From NCBI RefSeq assembly GCF_042665155.1, contig NZ_JBHTCG010000007.1:62001-126000 (forward strand): 64,000 nt of DNA. The letters are read 5' to 3'. A model generated the notes under the pieces. It was given only the letters and a program-made list of their open reading frames with translations, had not been told where the DNA came from and searched no databases. This stretch comes from Sphaerisporangium rhizosphaerae (GTDB lineage Bacteria > Actinomycetota > Actinomycetes > Streptosporangiales > Streptosporangiaceae). Numbering within the stretch: the stretch's first letter is position 1; each line of letters begins with the position of its first letter. The position numbers were made by a program, and so were the translations under genes. Of this stretch, positions 8,972-17,956 are shown piece by piece.

Positions 8972-10043
8972 GACGACCGGCCTGACCGCCCTGAGCGAGA
9001 GCGCGCCCACCCGGGCGCCGCGCCGCCGCGCGATCCGGCTCTCCGAACTGGACCTGGTCACCATCGACACCGAAGGGGGCCTGTCGGTGCTGGTCCGCCC
9101 CCGCGTCCCCGGCGTGGACCTGGCGCGCTGGCTCAAGGACAACCACGAGCGGGTCGAACGGCTGCTCGGCGAGCGGGGCGCGATCCGCTTCCAGGGGTTC
9201 GACGTCACCACCGCCGCCGCGTTCGAGTCGGTCTCCAGCGCCCTGTCGCCCGAGCTGCTCAACTACGTGTACGGCTCGACCCCGCGCAGCCGCGAGAAGG
9301 GCGGCGTCTACACCTCCACGGAGTACCCGCCGGACCAGACCATCCCCCAGCACAACGAGATGGCCTACTCCACCCGGTGGCCGATGAAGCTCTGGTTCTA
9401 CTGCCAGTACCCGGCGGCCGCCGGCGGTGAGACGCCGCTGGCCGACAGCCGCCGCGTCCTGCGCCGCATCGACCCGGCCCTGCGGGCGCGCTTCGCCGAG
9501 CGCGGGGTGCGGTACGTGCGCAACTACGGCGGCGGGCTCGACCTGTCGTGGCAACGCGCCTTCGAGACCGACGACCGCGAGGAGGCCGAGCGGACCTTCC
9601 GCGATCTCGGGATCTCCTACGAGTGGTTCGACGGGGGCCGGCTGCGCACCTGGCAGGTCTGCCAGGCCGTGGTGTCCCACCCGGTGACCGGCGAGGCCGC
9701 CTGGTTCAACCAGGCCCACCTGTTCCACCCCTCCAGCCTGCCCGCCGAGGTGCGCGAGTCGCTGCTCGCCTCCTCGGGCGAGGAGGACCTGCCCCGCAAC
9801 GCGCTGTACGGCGACGGCACGCCGATCGAGGAGTCCGCGCTTGAGGAGGTCAGGGCGGCGTTCGCCGCCGAGACCGTGGCCGAGCCGTGGAGCGCCGGCG
9901 AGGTCCTGCTGATCGACAACGTGCTGATGTCCCACGGCCGCCGCCCCTACGAGGGGCCGCGCAAGGTGCTGGTCGCCATGACCGACCCCAACCCCGTGCC
10001 CGGGTCCCCCGCCGCCGGCGGCGAGCACGAGGAGAGCAAGTGA
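8961..10043 (+). CDS. TauD/SyrP-like Fe(II)/2-oxoglutarate hydroxylase, predicted Asp beta-hydroxylase
   Basis: 360 residues, the normal size for SyrP-type TauD/TfdA dioxygenases. The iron triad is visible: His131 and Glu133 in PQHNEM, and His325 in MSHGR; Arg334 is placed to bind the 2-oxoglutarate carboxylate. SyrP-like enzymes hydroxylate the beta carbon of an amino acid held on an NRPS carrier domain, typically aspartate. The next gene has an A domain with a textbook Asp code and a degenerate condensation-like domain, the context described for stand-alone aspartyl beta-hydroxylases that dock on NRPS interface domains. A short segment around the stop codon (GGAGAGCAAGTGACC) is duplicated at the start of the next gene, 58 bp later. 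Confidence 0.88.
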   Translation: MTTETTGLTALSESAPTRAPRRRAIRLSELDLVTIDTEGGLSVLVRPRVPGVDLARWLKDNHERVERLLGERGAIRFQGFDVTTAAAFESVSSALSPELLNYVYGSTPRSREKGGVYTSTEYPPDQTIPQHNEMAYSTRWPMKLWFYCQYPAAAGGETPLADSRRVLRRIDPALRARFAERGVRYVRNYGGGLDLSWQRAFETDDREEAERTFRDLGISYEWFDGGRLRTWQVCQAVVSHPVTGEAAWFNQAHLFHPSSLPAEVRESLLASSGEEDLPRNALYGDGTPIEESALEEVRAAFAAETVAEPWSAGEVLLIDNVLMSHGRRPYEGPRKVLVAMTDPNPVPGSPAAGGEHEESK

Positions 10044-10098
10044 CCCCGTCGTACCCCGCATTCGACCCCATCGGCCTGGCTGTACAGGAGGAGAGCAA

Positions 10099-13000
10099 GT
10101 GACCACGTCATTCGAGGCGTCCGAGGCGTTCGAGGCCCTGGAGGGCTTCCCGCTGTCGCCGCAGCAGCGCGACACCTGGGTACGGGCGGGCGGCGAGGGC
10201 GCGCCCGCGCCGTCGATCGTCTGCGCCGTGCGGATCGACGGCGACCTCGACCGCGGCGCCCTGCGCCGGGCGATCGCCGAGCTCGTACGCCGGCACGAGA
10301 TCCTGCGCACCGGGTTCCACGCCGTCCCCGGGCTGACCCTGCCGGTACAGGTGATCAGCGCCACGGCCGGCGTCCCGCTGGAGGACCTCCCCCCGGCCGC
10401 CCCCCTTGCGGACGGGCACGACGACGCCATGGCGCTCCGGTCCGGGACCGCGCCGGGCGGAGACGATGCCCTCTCGGCCCCGTGGGCGAGGACCGCGCCG
10501 GCCGGAGACGACGACCCCTCGGCCCCGTGGGCGGGGACCGCGCCGGACGGGGACGACCCCGTGGCCCGCTGGGCGGGGCGGCCGCTCGACCTGACGGCCG
10601 GCGGTCTGCTGTCGGTGGCCGTGCGCCGGGAGAGCGCGCGGCGGCACACGTTGCTGCTGCGATTACCGCTCCTGTGCGCCGACGGCCCCGCCATGGAGCG
10701 TCTGGTCCACGAGCTCGCCGCTCTGTACCGCGGCGAGCCCCTCTCCGACGCCGCCGACCGCTGGCAGTACGCGGACCTGTCGGAGTGGCTGAACGACCTG
10801 CCTTCGCCTCCCGAGGCCGGCGCCGCTCCCGCGGCGGCGGGCCCGCCCCGGCCGCCTTTCCTGCGGACGGTGGCGGTCCCGGACCCCGCGGGCGCTCCCG
10901 GGACCGGCGAGGTGGCCGTGGAGATCGGCGCGGCCGCGTGGAGCCGGGCGCGCCTGGCCGCCGAGCGGCTGGAGGTCCCCGTGCGGGCGCTGCTCGCCGC
11001 ATCCTGGGCCGCGACCCTCTACCGCTACACGCGGCAGCAGTCGATGGTCCTGACCGTGGCCGCGGACGGCCGCGACGCCACCGAGGCGCGCGACGTGGTC
11101 GGGCCGCTGACCCACGACGTGGCCCTGAGCCTGGAGGTGCCGGAGACCCTCGCGTTCTCGGATCTGGCTCGCGAGACCGCCCGTCTGGACGCCGCGCCAC
11201 GCTCGTTCGGCCTTTCCGGCGCCACGCCGTCAGGACAGGCCGCTCCGGCGGACGGCCCTGGCGGGACGCCGGCGCCGGTGGGCGGGCTCACGGAGACGGC
11301 CGGGCGCGCGAGCGGGGGGACCGATCCCGCGGGCCCGGCCGGTGAGACGGCGTCCCCGGCCCACCTTGTGGGGTTCGCCTACCAGGCCGTCACGGCGCCG
11401 CCCGCCGGAGAGCCCGGTTTCACGATCGCGGCGATCGACCAGGGGCCCGGGCGTCACCCGCTGGAGCTCCGCTGTGTGGAGCTGGCGGGGACCGTGCGCC
11501 TGACCCTGCGCCACTGCCCTCGGCGGTACGACCGCGCGGACGTCGCCGGGCTCGGCGCGGCCCTCACCGCCCTCATCGCCCACGCGAGCGCGGAGCCCGG
11601 GACCCCCGTCGGCCTGCTGCGCCTGACCGGCGAGGCCACCGCCACCGCCGCCACCGCCGGCACCGTGGAGGGCGGCGATCCCGCGCTCGCGGAACGGCCG
11701 TCCCGGCGGCACCCCGGCGCGGACCCCGGCCCGGCGCGCGAGCCGTCCGCGGCGCGCGTCGCCGGTGACCCCGAGCTGGTGCACGAGCTGTTCGAGCGGC
11801 ACGCCGCCACCAGGCCGGACGCCGTCGCCGTGGTCTGCGAGGAGGAGCGCCTCACCTACGCCGAACTGCGCGACCACGCCCGGCGGGTCGCCGCCCGGCT
11901 CGCGGACGCCGGTGTGCGGCCCGGCGACCTGGTACCGCTGTTCGCCGACCGGGGCCTCGACGCCATCGCCGGCGTACTCGGCATCCTGCTCGCGGGCGCC
12001 GCGTACGTGCCCGTCGAGCCGGTCACGCCGGCCAAGCGGCTGGCCTTCCTGCTCGACGACATCGGCGCGGGACCGGTGCTCACCCAGGCCCACCTGGCCT
12101 CCCGCCTCCCCGCGGGCGCCCGCGCCGTCCACCTGGACCCGCCGCACGCCCCGGGCGCGGCGGCTCCGGACCGTTCCCTGCCGCGGCCCGAGCGGCACGC
12201 GCCCGCGTACGTGATCTACACCTCGGGGACGACGGGGACGCCCAAGGGCGTGGTCATCGAGCACGACCAGCTCGCGCACTACGTGGCCGGGCTGACCGCC
12301 GCGCTCGGAGCGCCCGTGGCAGGCGGCTTCGCCATGGTCTCGTCGCTGGCCTCCGACCTGGGCAACACGGCGCTGTTCCACGCCCTCTGCAACGGCGGGA
12401 CGCTCCACCTGATCACCAAGGACCGCGCCTCGGACCCCGACGGGCTCGCCGCCTACCTGCGGCGCGAGCCGGTCGACCGCATGAAGATCGTCCCGTCCCA
12501 CCTGCGCGCCCTGCTGGACGTGGCGACCCGGCCGAGCGACCTGCTGCCCCGCGCGGCGCTGGTGCTCGGCGGCGAACCCAGCCAGCCGGACCTGGTCGAC
12601 CGCGTGGAGTCGCTCGCGCCGTCCTGCGCGGTGGTCAACCACTACGGCCCGACCGAGACGACCGTCGGCGCGACCACGCACGCCGTCACCGCGGACGGCA
12701 TGGACCCGCGGTGCCGGACCGTGCCCATCGGCCGTCCCCTCGGCCGGACCAGGGTGCTGGTGCTCGACCCGTCGCTCACCCCGGTCCCCGACTGGGTGCC
12801 GGGCGAGGCGTACATCGCCGGGCCGCAGGTGGCGCGCGGCTACCTCAACCGGCCCGGCCTCACCGCCGAACGCTTCCTGCCCGACCACTCCGGCGGAGAC
12901 CCGGAGGGGCGGATGTACCGCACGGGCGACCGGGTGCGGCGGCTGCCCGGCGGCGCGCACGAGTTCCTCGGCCGGGTCGACGACCAGGTCAAGGTGCGCG

Positions 13001-14457
13001 GGTTCCGCGTGGAGCCGGCCGAGGTCGAGGCCGTGGTCCGCACGCATCCGCGGGTCCGCGACGTCGCCGTGCTGGCCCGCGAGGACGCCGCGGGCGACCG
13101 GCAGCTCGCCGCCTACGTCGTCGTCCGCCGCGCCTGCGGCGCCGACGGCCCCGGCGAGGCGCCGGGCCTTCGGGAGTTCCTGCTCGAACGCCTGCCCGAC
13201 CACATGGTCCCCGCCACGGTGGAGACGATGGACACGCTGCCGCTCACCCCGAACGGCAAGGTCGACCGGGCGGCCCTGCTCGCCAGGGCGCCCGTGGCCG
13301 GTGCGCGGGAACGGCAGGTCGTGGAGCCCCGGGACGAGGAGGAGGCGCGCCTGCTCGCCATCTGGCGGGACACGCTGCGCACCCGGCCGCTCGGCGTGAC
13401 CGACGACTTCTTCGAGGCGGGCGGCAACTCGTTGCTGGCCGTGCGGCTCATCGCGCAGATCCGCCGGCGGACCGGGCACAACCTTCCGCTCGCGTCCCTG
13501 TTCACCGACGGCACGGTGGCGGCGATGGCCCGCCTCATCCGTACGGCCGGGCAGGACGCCGGGGACGGCGATGGCGGCGCCGGCCCGGTCACCCGGGACC
13601 CGATCGCCGTGCCGATCCAGGCGCTCGGCGCGCGCAGGCCGTTCTTCTGCGTCCACGCGGGCGGCGGCACCACGCTGGGCTACCTGGACCTGGCCCGCAA
13701 CCTGGGCGCCGACCAGCCGTTCCACGGCATGCAGTCGCTCGGCCTGGACGGGGTTCAGGAGCCCCTGCCGACCCTGACGGAGATGGCCACCCGGTACGTC
13801 GAGTGCATGCGCCGGATCCAGCCGGAGGGGCCGTACCTGATCGGCGGGTGGTGCCTGGGCGGGATCATCGCCTTCGAGATGACCCGCGTGCTGCGCGCCC
13901 AGGGTCAGCGCACCGGCGTGCTGGTGCTCATCGACAGCGAGTCCCCGGCCACCGCCGCCGCGGGCCTGCGCGCGGAGGAGGCGGCCGGCGGCCCGGGCGC
14001 GGACCTGGACGACACGACGCTGCTCAAGCGGTTCGCCTGGCACTTCGGCATCGAGGACACCCGCGCCGACCTGGCCGAGCTGACCGAGGAGCAGCGGCTC
14101 GCGCACCTGCTCGACCTCGCCCGGCGCCACGACGTGCTGCCGGCCGACGCCGGGCCGGAGCAACTGGGCTGGCTGCTGCGGGTCTACAAGAACAACATCC
14201 TGGCGGTGCACGACTACCTGCGCGCCTTCACCCCCGGAGAGACCCTCGACCATCCCGTGGTGCTCTACCGGCCGGTGCGCGAGCTCGACGCCGGGCAGGA
14301 CGCCGCGTTCGGCTGGACCGGGCTCGCCGGCGCGCGGCTCAGCGTCGAACTCGTGCCCGGCGACCACCACTCGGTCATGCGGCCCCCGGCCGTCGCCGTG
14401 CTCGCCGAGCGGCTGCGCACGCTGCTCGGCACCTGCCAGGAAGGATGGGGAAGCTGA
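10099..14457 (+). CDS. NRPS: degenerate C (interface-like) - A(Asp) - T - TE(Cys)
   Basis: 1452 residues. Domains: condensation-like about 10-500, A about 560-1055, T about 1080-1150 (FEAGGNSLLA), type I thioesterase about 1185-1445. In the first domain the HHxxxDG site reads RLPLLCADG, so both His are lost and condensation should not work. The A domain has YTSGTTGTPKG, YGPTE and YRTGD motifs; aligning it on GrsA gives the specificity code D-L-T-K-V-G-H-V-G-K, matching the Asp code except Ile to Val. The TE nucleophile motif is GWCLGG with Cys1252 in place of Ser, and the distal His is in GDHHS. Codon 189 is TTA, implying bldA control. Residues 117-160 are three in-frame repeats. Start GTG follows GGAGGAGAG. 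Predicted role: load Asp, present it for beta-hydroxylation, release by the Cys-TE. Confidence 0.9.
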   Translation: MTTSFEASEAFEALEGFPLSPQQRDTWVRAGGEGAPAPSIVCAVRIDGDLDRGALRRAIAELVRRHEILRTGFHAVPGLTLPVQVISATAGVPLEDLPPAAPLADGHDDAMALRSGTAPGGDDALSAPWARTAPAGDDDPSAPWAGTAPDGDDPVARWAGRPLDLTAGGLLSVAVRRESARRHTLLLRLPLLCADGPAMERLVHELAALYRGEPLSDAADRWQYADLSEWLNDLPSPPEAGAAPAAAGPPRPPFLRTVAVPDPAGAPGTGEVAVEIGAAAWSRARLAAERLEVPVRALLAASWAATLYRYTRQQSMVLTVAADGRDATEARDVVGPLTHDVALSLEVPETLAFSDLARETARLDAAPRSFGLSGATPSGQAAPADGPGGTPAPVGGLTETAGRASGGTDPAGPAGETASPAHLVGFAYQAVTAPPAGEPGFTIAAIDQGPGRHPLELRCVELAGTVRLTLRHCPRRYDRADVAGLGAALTALIAHASAEPGTPVGLLRLTGEATATAATAGTVEGGDPALAERPSRRHPGADPGPAREPSAARVAGDPELVHELFERHAATRPDAVAVVCEEERLTYAELRDHARRVAARLADAGVRPGDLVPLFADRGLDAIAGVLGILLAGAAYVPVEPVTPAKRLAFLLDDIGAGPVLTQAHLASRLPAGARAVHLDPPHAPGAAAPDRSLPRPERHAPAYVIYTSGTTGTPKGVVIEHDQLAHYVAGLTAALGAPVAGGFAMVSSLASDLGNTALFHALCNGGTLHLITKDRASDPDGLAAYLRREPVDRMKIVPSHLRALLDVATRPSDLLPRAALVLGGEPSQPDLVDRVESLAPSCAVVNHYGPTETTVGATTHAVTADGMDPRCRTVPIGRPLGRTRVLVLDPSLTPVPDWVPGEAYIAGPQVARGYLNRPGLTAERFLPDHSGGDPEGRMYRTGDRVRRLPGGAHEFLGRVDDQVKVRGFRVEPAEVEAVVRTHPRVRDVAVLAREDAAGDRQLAAYVVVRRACGADGPGEAPGLREFLLERLPDHMVPATVETMDTLPLTPNGKVDRAALLARAPVAGARERQVVEPRDEEEARLLAIWRDTLRTRPLGVTDDFFEAGGNSLLAVRLIAQIRRRTGHNLPLASLFTDGTVAAMARLIRTAGQDAGDGDGGAGPVTRDPIAVPIQALGARRPFFCVHAGGGTTLGYLDLARNLGADQPFHGMQSLGLDGVQEPLPTLTEMATRYVECMRRIQPEGPYLIGGWCLGGIIAFEMTRVLRAQGQRTGVLVLIDSESPATAAAGLRAEEAAGGPGADLDDTTLLKRFAWHFGIEDTRADLAELTEEQRLAHLLDLARRHDVLPADAGPEQLGWLLRVYKNNILAVHDYLRAFTPGETLDHPVVLYRPVRELDAGQDAAFGWTGLAGARLSVELVPGDHHSVMRPPAVAVLAERLRTLLGTCQEGWGS
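10447..10578 (+). repeat. In-frame tandem repeat inside the NRPS condensation-like domain
   Basis: Two 45-bp units and one 42-bp unit (10447, 10492, 10537) encode three copies of TAPxGDDxxSAPWAG-like text. Canonical condensation domains have no such insert here, so it is a local duplication forming a surface loop. Confidence 0.85.
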
Positions 14458-14458
14458 C

Positions 14459-17400
14459 ATGAGACCGGATCCACGATGGAACGCGACGGCGCTGCCGTAC
14501 CGCGTGGACACCATCCACGAACTGGTCCGGGAACAGGCGGCCCGGCGGCCCGGCGCCGTCGCGCTGGTCGACGGCGAGGTGCGGGTGACCTACGGCACGC
14601 TGGACGCGGCGTCGGAGGAGTACGCCGTGCGCCTGGCCGAGGCGGGGGTGGGGCCGGGGATGACGGTCCCGGTCGTGCTCCCCCGGTCGGCGCGGCTGGT
14701 GGCGGTGCTGCTGGCCGTCCTCAAGCGCGGCGCCGCGTACGCCGCGCTGGATCCCCGCTGGCCGGCCGCCCGCCTCACCGCCCTGGCCCGCCAGTGCGGC
14801 TCCATCGTCGTCACCGACCACCCGGACCCGGCGGACCCGGCTGGCCCGGACGGCCCGGACGGCCCGGACGGCGACGAGGCCGGCGGCCCGCTGGCCGCCG
14901 GGTCCCGGGTCGACGGCACCGGGGACCGCGGCGCCGAAGGCTGGCCGGTGCCGGTGTGGTCGCCCCCGGCGGCCGACCTGGCGGAGGTGGCCGCCACGGC
15001 GCGGGCGCACGAGCCGGTCGCCGTGGCGGGGGACGCGCCCGCGTCCATCTTCTTCACCTCCGGCACGACCGGCGCCCCCAAAGGCGTCGTGTCACCGCAC
15101 CGCGGCACCGTCCGCCTGTTCCAGGACTGCGCGTTCGCCGACTTCGGCGCGCACACGGTGATGCCCCAGGCGGCCCCGCTGCCGTGGGACGCCTTCAACC
15201 TGGAGCTGTGGAGCACGCTGATGAACGGCGGGACCTCGGTGCTCGTCCACGGCGAGCATCTGCTGCCCGGGCGGCTGCGCGAGATGGTCGCCCGGCACGG
15301 CGTCGACACCCTGTGGCTGACCGCCTCGCTGTTCAACCTGTACGTCGATGAGGACCCGGCGGCGTTCGAGGGAGTGCGGCAGGTGATGACCGGCGGGGAG
15401 CGCCTGTCGGTCTCGCACGTCCGGCGCTTCCTCACGCGCCATCCCGGTATCCGGCTGGTCAACGCGTACGGGCCGGTCGAGAGCACGATCTTCGCCACGA
15501 CGCACCCGATCACCCTGGACGACCTCGGCGCGCACGCGCAGGTGCCGATCGGCCGTCCGGTGGCCAACACTGCGGTGCACGTCCTGTCCGGCGACGACCG
15601 TCCCTGCGCGGTGGGGGAGCGGGGGGAGATCTGCATCGCCGGCGACGGCCTGGCGGTGGAGTACCTCGGCGACCCCGGGCTGACCTCGCGCAGGTTCACC
15701 ACCGTGGACCTCGACGGCGTCCCCACGCGGGTCTACCGCACCGGTGACCTCGGCCACTGGTCCGACTCGGGCCTGCTGCACTTCGCCGGCCGCGCGGACC
15801 GCCAGGTGAAGATCCGCGGCAACCGGATCGAGCCGGGCGAGATCGAGCGCGCCGCCGGCGAGGTGGCCGGGGTGGGCTGGTGCGCCGCCGTGCCGGTCGA
15901 GGAGGACGGGACCTTCCGCCGCCTGGTCCTGTTCTACCGCTCCGCGGCCGGCGCGGGCGTCGACCCCGCGGGCCTGACGGCGCTGCTGCGCCGCCGGCTG
16001 CCCGGCTACCTGGTGCCGGACGAGGTGCGCGAGGTGCGGCACATCCCGCTCACCCCGACCGGCAAGCTGGACCATCCGGCCCTGCTGGCCATGACCTCCG
16101 CCGTCCCCCGCCCGGGCCCGCCGGCCGGGGGCGGCGCGCCGGAGGCGGCGGCGGGCGTCGCCGGGCAGGGGTCCCTGCGTGCCGATCTGGCCGCCGTGTA
16201 CGCCGAGGTGCTCGGGGTCGCGCACGTGCCGGGGGACGTCCCGTTCTTCGCCCTGGGCGGCGACTCGCTGGACGCGATGCGGCTGTGCACGCGGGTGGAG
16301 GCCCGGTTCGGCACGGCCGTGCCGATATCGCAGCTGTTCCGCACCCCCGAGGTGGACGCGCTCGCCGGGTGGCTGGAGCGGCCCGTCGCCGCGGCGGCCG
16401 AGGACGTCCCCGAGGAGGCGGTGGACCCGGCGCGCGTGCCGCTGATGCCGATGCAGGTCGGCTTCCTGCTCAGGCACCTCATCGACCCCGGCGACGTGTC
16501 CGGCCTGTGCCGGATGGCGTGGTGGCTGGACGGGCCGGTGGACGAGCGGGCGCTCGCGGGCGCGGTGCGGGACGTGACCGCACGGCACGAGGCGCTGCGG
16601 GCGCGGTACGTCTTCGACGACGACGCGGTGGCGGTCGTGACCGGCGGAGCTTCCACGGAGTGGCGGGTGCTGCCCGACGAGCTGTACGAGGAGGCGGCCT
16701 GGCGGACGCTGGACGCGGCGCTCTCCCGCCCCTTGGACCTGGCGGAGGGCGAGGTGTGGCGCGCGGGGCTGGTGCGCGCCGCCGGCTCCGGGCGCACGCT
16801 GTTCGGGCTGGCGGTGCACCACGTCGCCTTCGACGAATGGTCGCAGGAGGTCCTGTGCGCCGACCTGTCGGCCGCCTACCGCTCCCGGCTCGGCGAGCAC
16901 GGACGGCCCGGCGCGGACCCGTCCGAAGTCGGCCGCTCAGGGGACGGGCACGCCGACGGGGAACCGCCTCAGGGCGCCAGGCCCGGGGACGGGCGGTCCG
17001 GCGTGGACCGGCCCTCAGGGCGGGGCGCCGCTCCGACGCTGGCGGAGGTGGTCACCGAGTACCGGCGGCAGCTCCGGCAGGCGGACCTGGCGGTCCAGCG
17101 CGAGTACTGGCGCTCGGCCCTGCGCGGCCTGCCCCGGCCGGCGGTGCCGCGGGTCCCCGTGGCCTTCGACCTGCTCGCGGACGAACGCCCGGCGACGGGC
17201 GGGCTGGCCTGGCGGGTCACCGCCGAGGAACTGGCCGTGTGGGACCGCGCCGCCCGCGCCCACGGCGCCACCAGGTTCGCGGTGCTGCTCGCCGCGTACG
17301 CCGACGTCCTGTACCGGGTCACAGGCGAGGGCGATCTGACCGTCGGCACCCCGGTGGCGCGGCGCGGCGGGCCGGTGCTCGAGGATGCCCTGACCTGCCT

Positions 17401-17845
17401 GATCGACACGGTCTGCGTGCGGCTGCGCCCCGGTCTCGCCGGCGACGCGGGCACGCTGATCGGGCAGGCCAGGGACGCCGCGGGGGCCGCGCTCGCCGCG
17501 GCCGACGTGCCGTTCAGCGAGGTCGTGGAGCTGGTCAACCCGGTGCGGGAAGGCATGTCGAACCCGCTGTACCGGGTGATGTTCAGCCTGCACGACCGGC
17601 AGCCGAGGCTGCGGCTGGCCGGGTGCGCCGCCGAGTTCCGCCGTCCCGAGGCCGTGGACGCCACCTGTGACCTGGTCACCGGGGTGTGGCCGGACGACGG
17701 CGGCGGCTGCGAGGTGCGCCTGGCCCACCGGCCCGACCAGGTCCCGGCGGGCGCGGCCCGCGCCGTGGGCGAGGCGTTCACCGCCGCGCTCCGGCTGGGC
17801 CCGCGCTCCCTGCGCGCCGAGCCCTCGGCCCTCCTCACCCGCTGA
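14459..17845 (+). CDS. NRPS: A - T - C
   Basis: 1128 residues. A domain about 20-550 (FFTSGTTGAPKG, AYGPVES, YRTGD, TPTGKLD), T about 570-645 (FFALGGDSLDA), C about 655-1120 with an intact HHVAFDE motif. GrsA-based reading of the A domain gives D-A-L-W-M-G-A-I-F-K, closest to aliphatic (Val-like) codes such as DAFWIGGTFK; exact substrate uncertain. It starts 1 bp after the previous stop. Because the C domain is C-terminal and the partner NRPS has a dead C domain, this C domain probably works in trans, joining the amino acid loaded here to the Asp-derived residue on the partner T domain. Gene order is therefore the reverse of the assembly order. Proline/Asp/Gly-rich low-complexity linkers occur near residues 120-160 and inside the C domain near 810-860. 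Confidence 0.88.
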   Translation: MRPDPRWNATALPYRVDTIHELVREQAARRPGAVALVDGEVRVTYGTLDAASEEYAVRLAEAGVGPGMTVPVVLPRSARLVAVLLAVLKRGAAYAALDPRWPAARLTALARQCGSIVVTDHPDPADPAGPDGPDGPDGDEAGGPLAAGSRVDGTGDRGAEGWPVPVWSPPAADLAEVAATARAHEPVAVAGDAPASIFFTSGTTGAPKGVVSPHRGTVRLFQDCAFADFGAHTVMPQAAPLPWDAFNLELWSTLMNGGTSVLVHGEHLLPGRLREMVARHGVDTLWLTASLFNLYVDEDPAAFEGVRQVMTGGERLSVSHVRRFLTRHPGIRLVNAYGPVESTIFATTHPITLDDLGAHAQVPIGRPVANTAVHVLSGDDRPCAVGERGEICIAGDGLAVEYLGDPGLTSRRFTTVDLDGVPTRVYRTGDLGHWSDSGLLHFAGRADRQVKIRGNRIEPGEIERAAGEVAGVGWCAAVPVEEDGTFRRLVLFYRSAAGAGVDPAGLTALLRRRLPGYLVPDEVREVRHIPLTPTGKLDHPALLAMTSAVPRPGPPAGGGAPEAAAGVAGQGSLRADLAAVYAEVLGVAHVPGDVPFFALGGDSLDAMRLCTRVEARFGTAVPISQLFRTPEVDALAGWLERPVAAAAEDVPEEAVDPARVPLMPMQVGFLLRHLIDPGDVSGLCRMAWWLDGPVDERALAGAVRDVTARHEALRARYVFDDDAVAVVTGGASTEWRVLPDELYEEAAWRTLDAALSRPLDLAEGEVWRAGLVRAAGSGRTLFGLAVHHVAFDEWSQEVLCADLSAAYRSRLGEHGRPGADPSEVGRSGDGHADGEPPQGARPGDGRSGVDRPSGRGAAPTLAEVVTEYRRQLRQADLAVQREYWRSALRGLPRPAVPRVPVAFDLLADERPATGGLAWRVTAEELAVWDRAARAHGATRFAVLLAAYADVLYRVTGEGDLTVGTPVARRGGPVLEDALTCLIDTVCVRLRPGLAGDAGTLIGQARDAAGAALAAADVPFSEVVELVNPVREGMSNPLYRVMFSLHDRQPRLRLAGCAAEFRRPEAVDATCDLVTGVWPDDGGGCEVRLAHRPDQVPAGAARAVGEAFTAALRLGPRSLRAEPSALLTR

Positions 17846-17850
17846 CCGTC

Positions 17851-17893
17851 GCCCCGTCCCCCCGCCCGCCACGAGACGGCGGGGGGACGGGGG
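17851..17893. terminator. GC-rich terminator after the NRPS operon
   Basis: A near-perfect stem of about 16 bp (17851-17866 with 17878-17893) begins 5 bp after the NRPS stop codon. Confidence 0.75.
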
Positions 17894-17904
17894 CGAGGCG
17901 CGGG

Positions 17905-17937
17905 AAAGGGCCGGTCCCTGGAGGGGACCGGCCCTTT
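17905..17937. terminator. Bidirectional terminator between convergent genes
   Basis: A perfect 14-bp stem (AAAGGGCCGGTCCC with its complement), 5-nt loop, A-run on the left and T-run on the right. It can stop transcription from both the NRPS operon and the convergent regulator. Confidence 0.88.
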
Positions 17938-17956
17938 GAGGTGCGCGGACGCGCGG

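Noticed and set aside
11230..14514. Long minus-strand frame opposite the first NRPS
   Set aside because: Mirror frame of GC-rich coding DNA; the plus strand has complete NRPS motifs.
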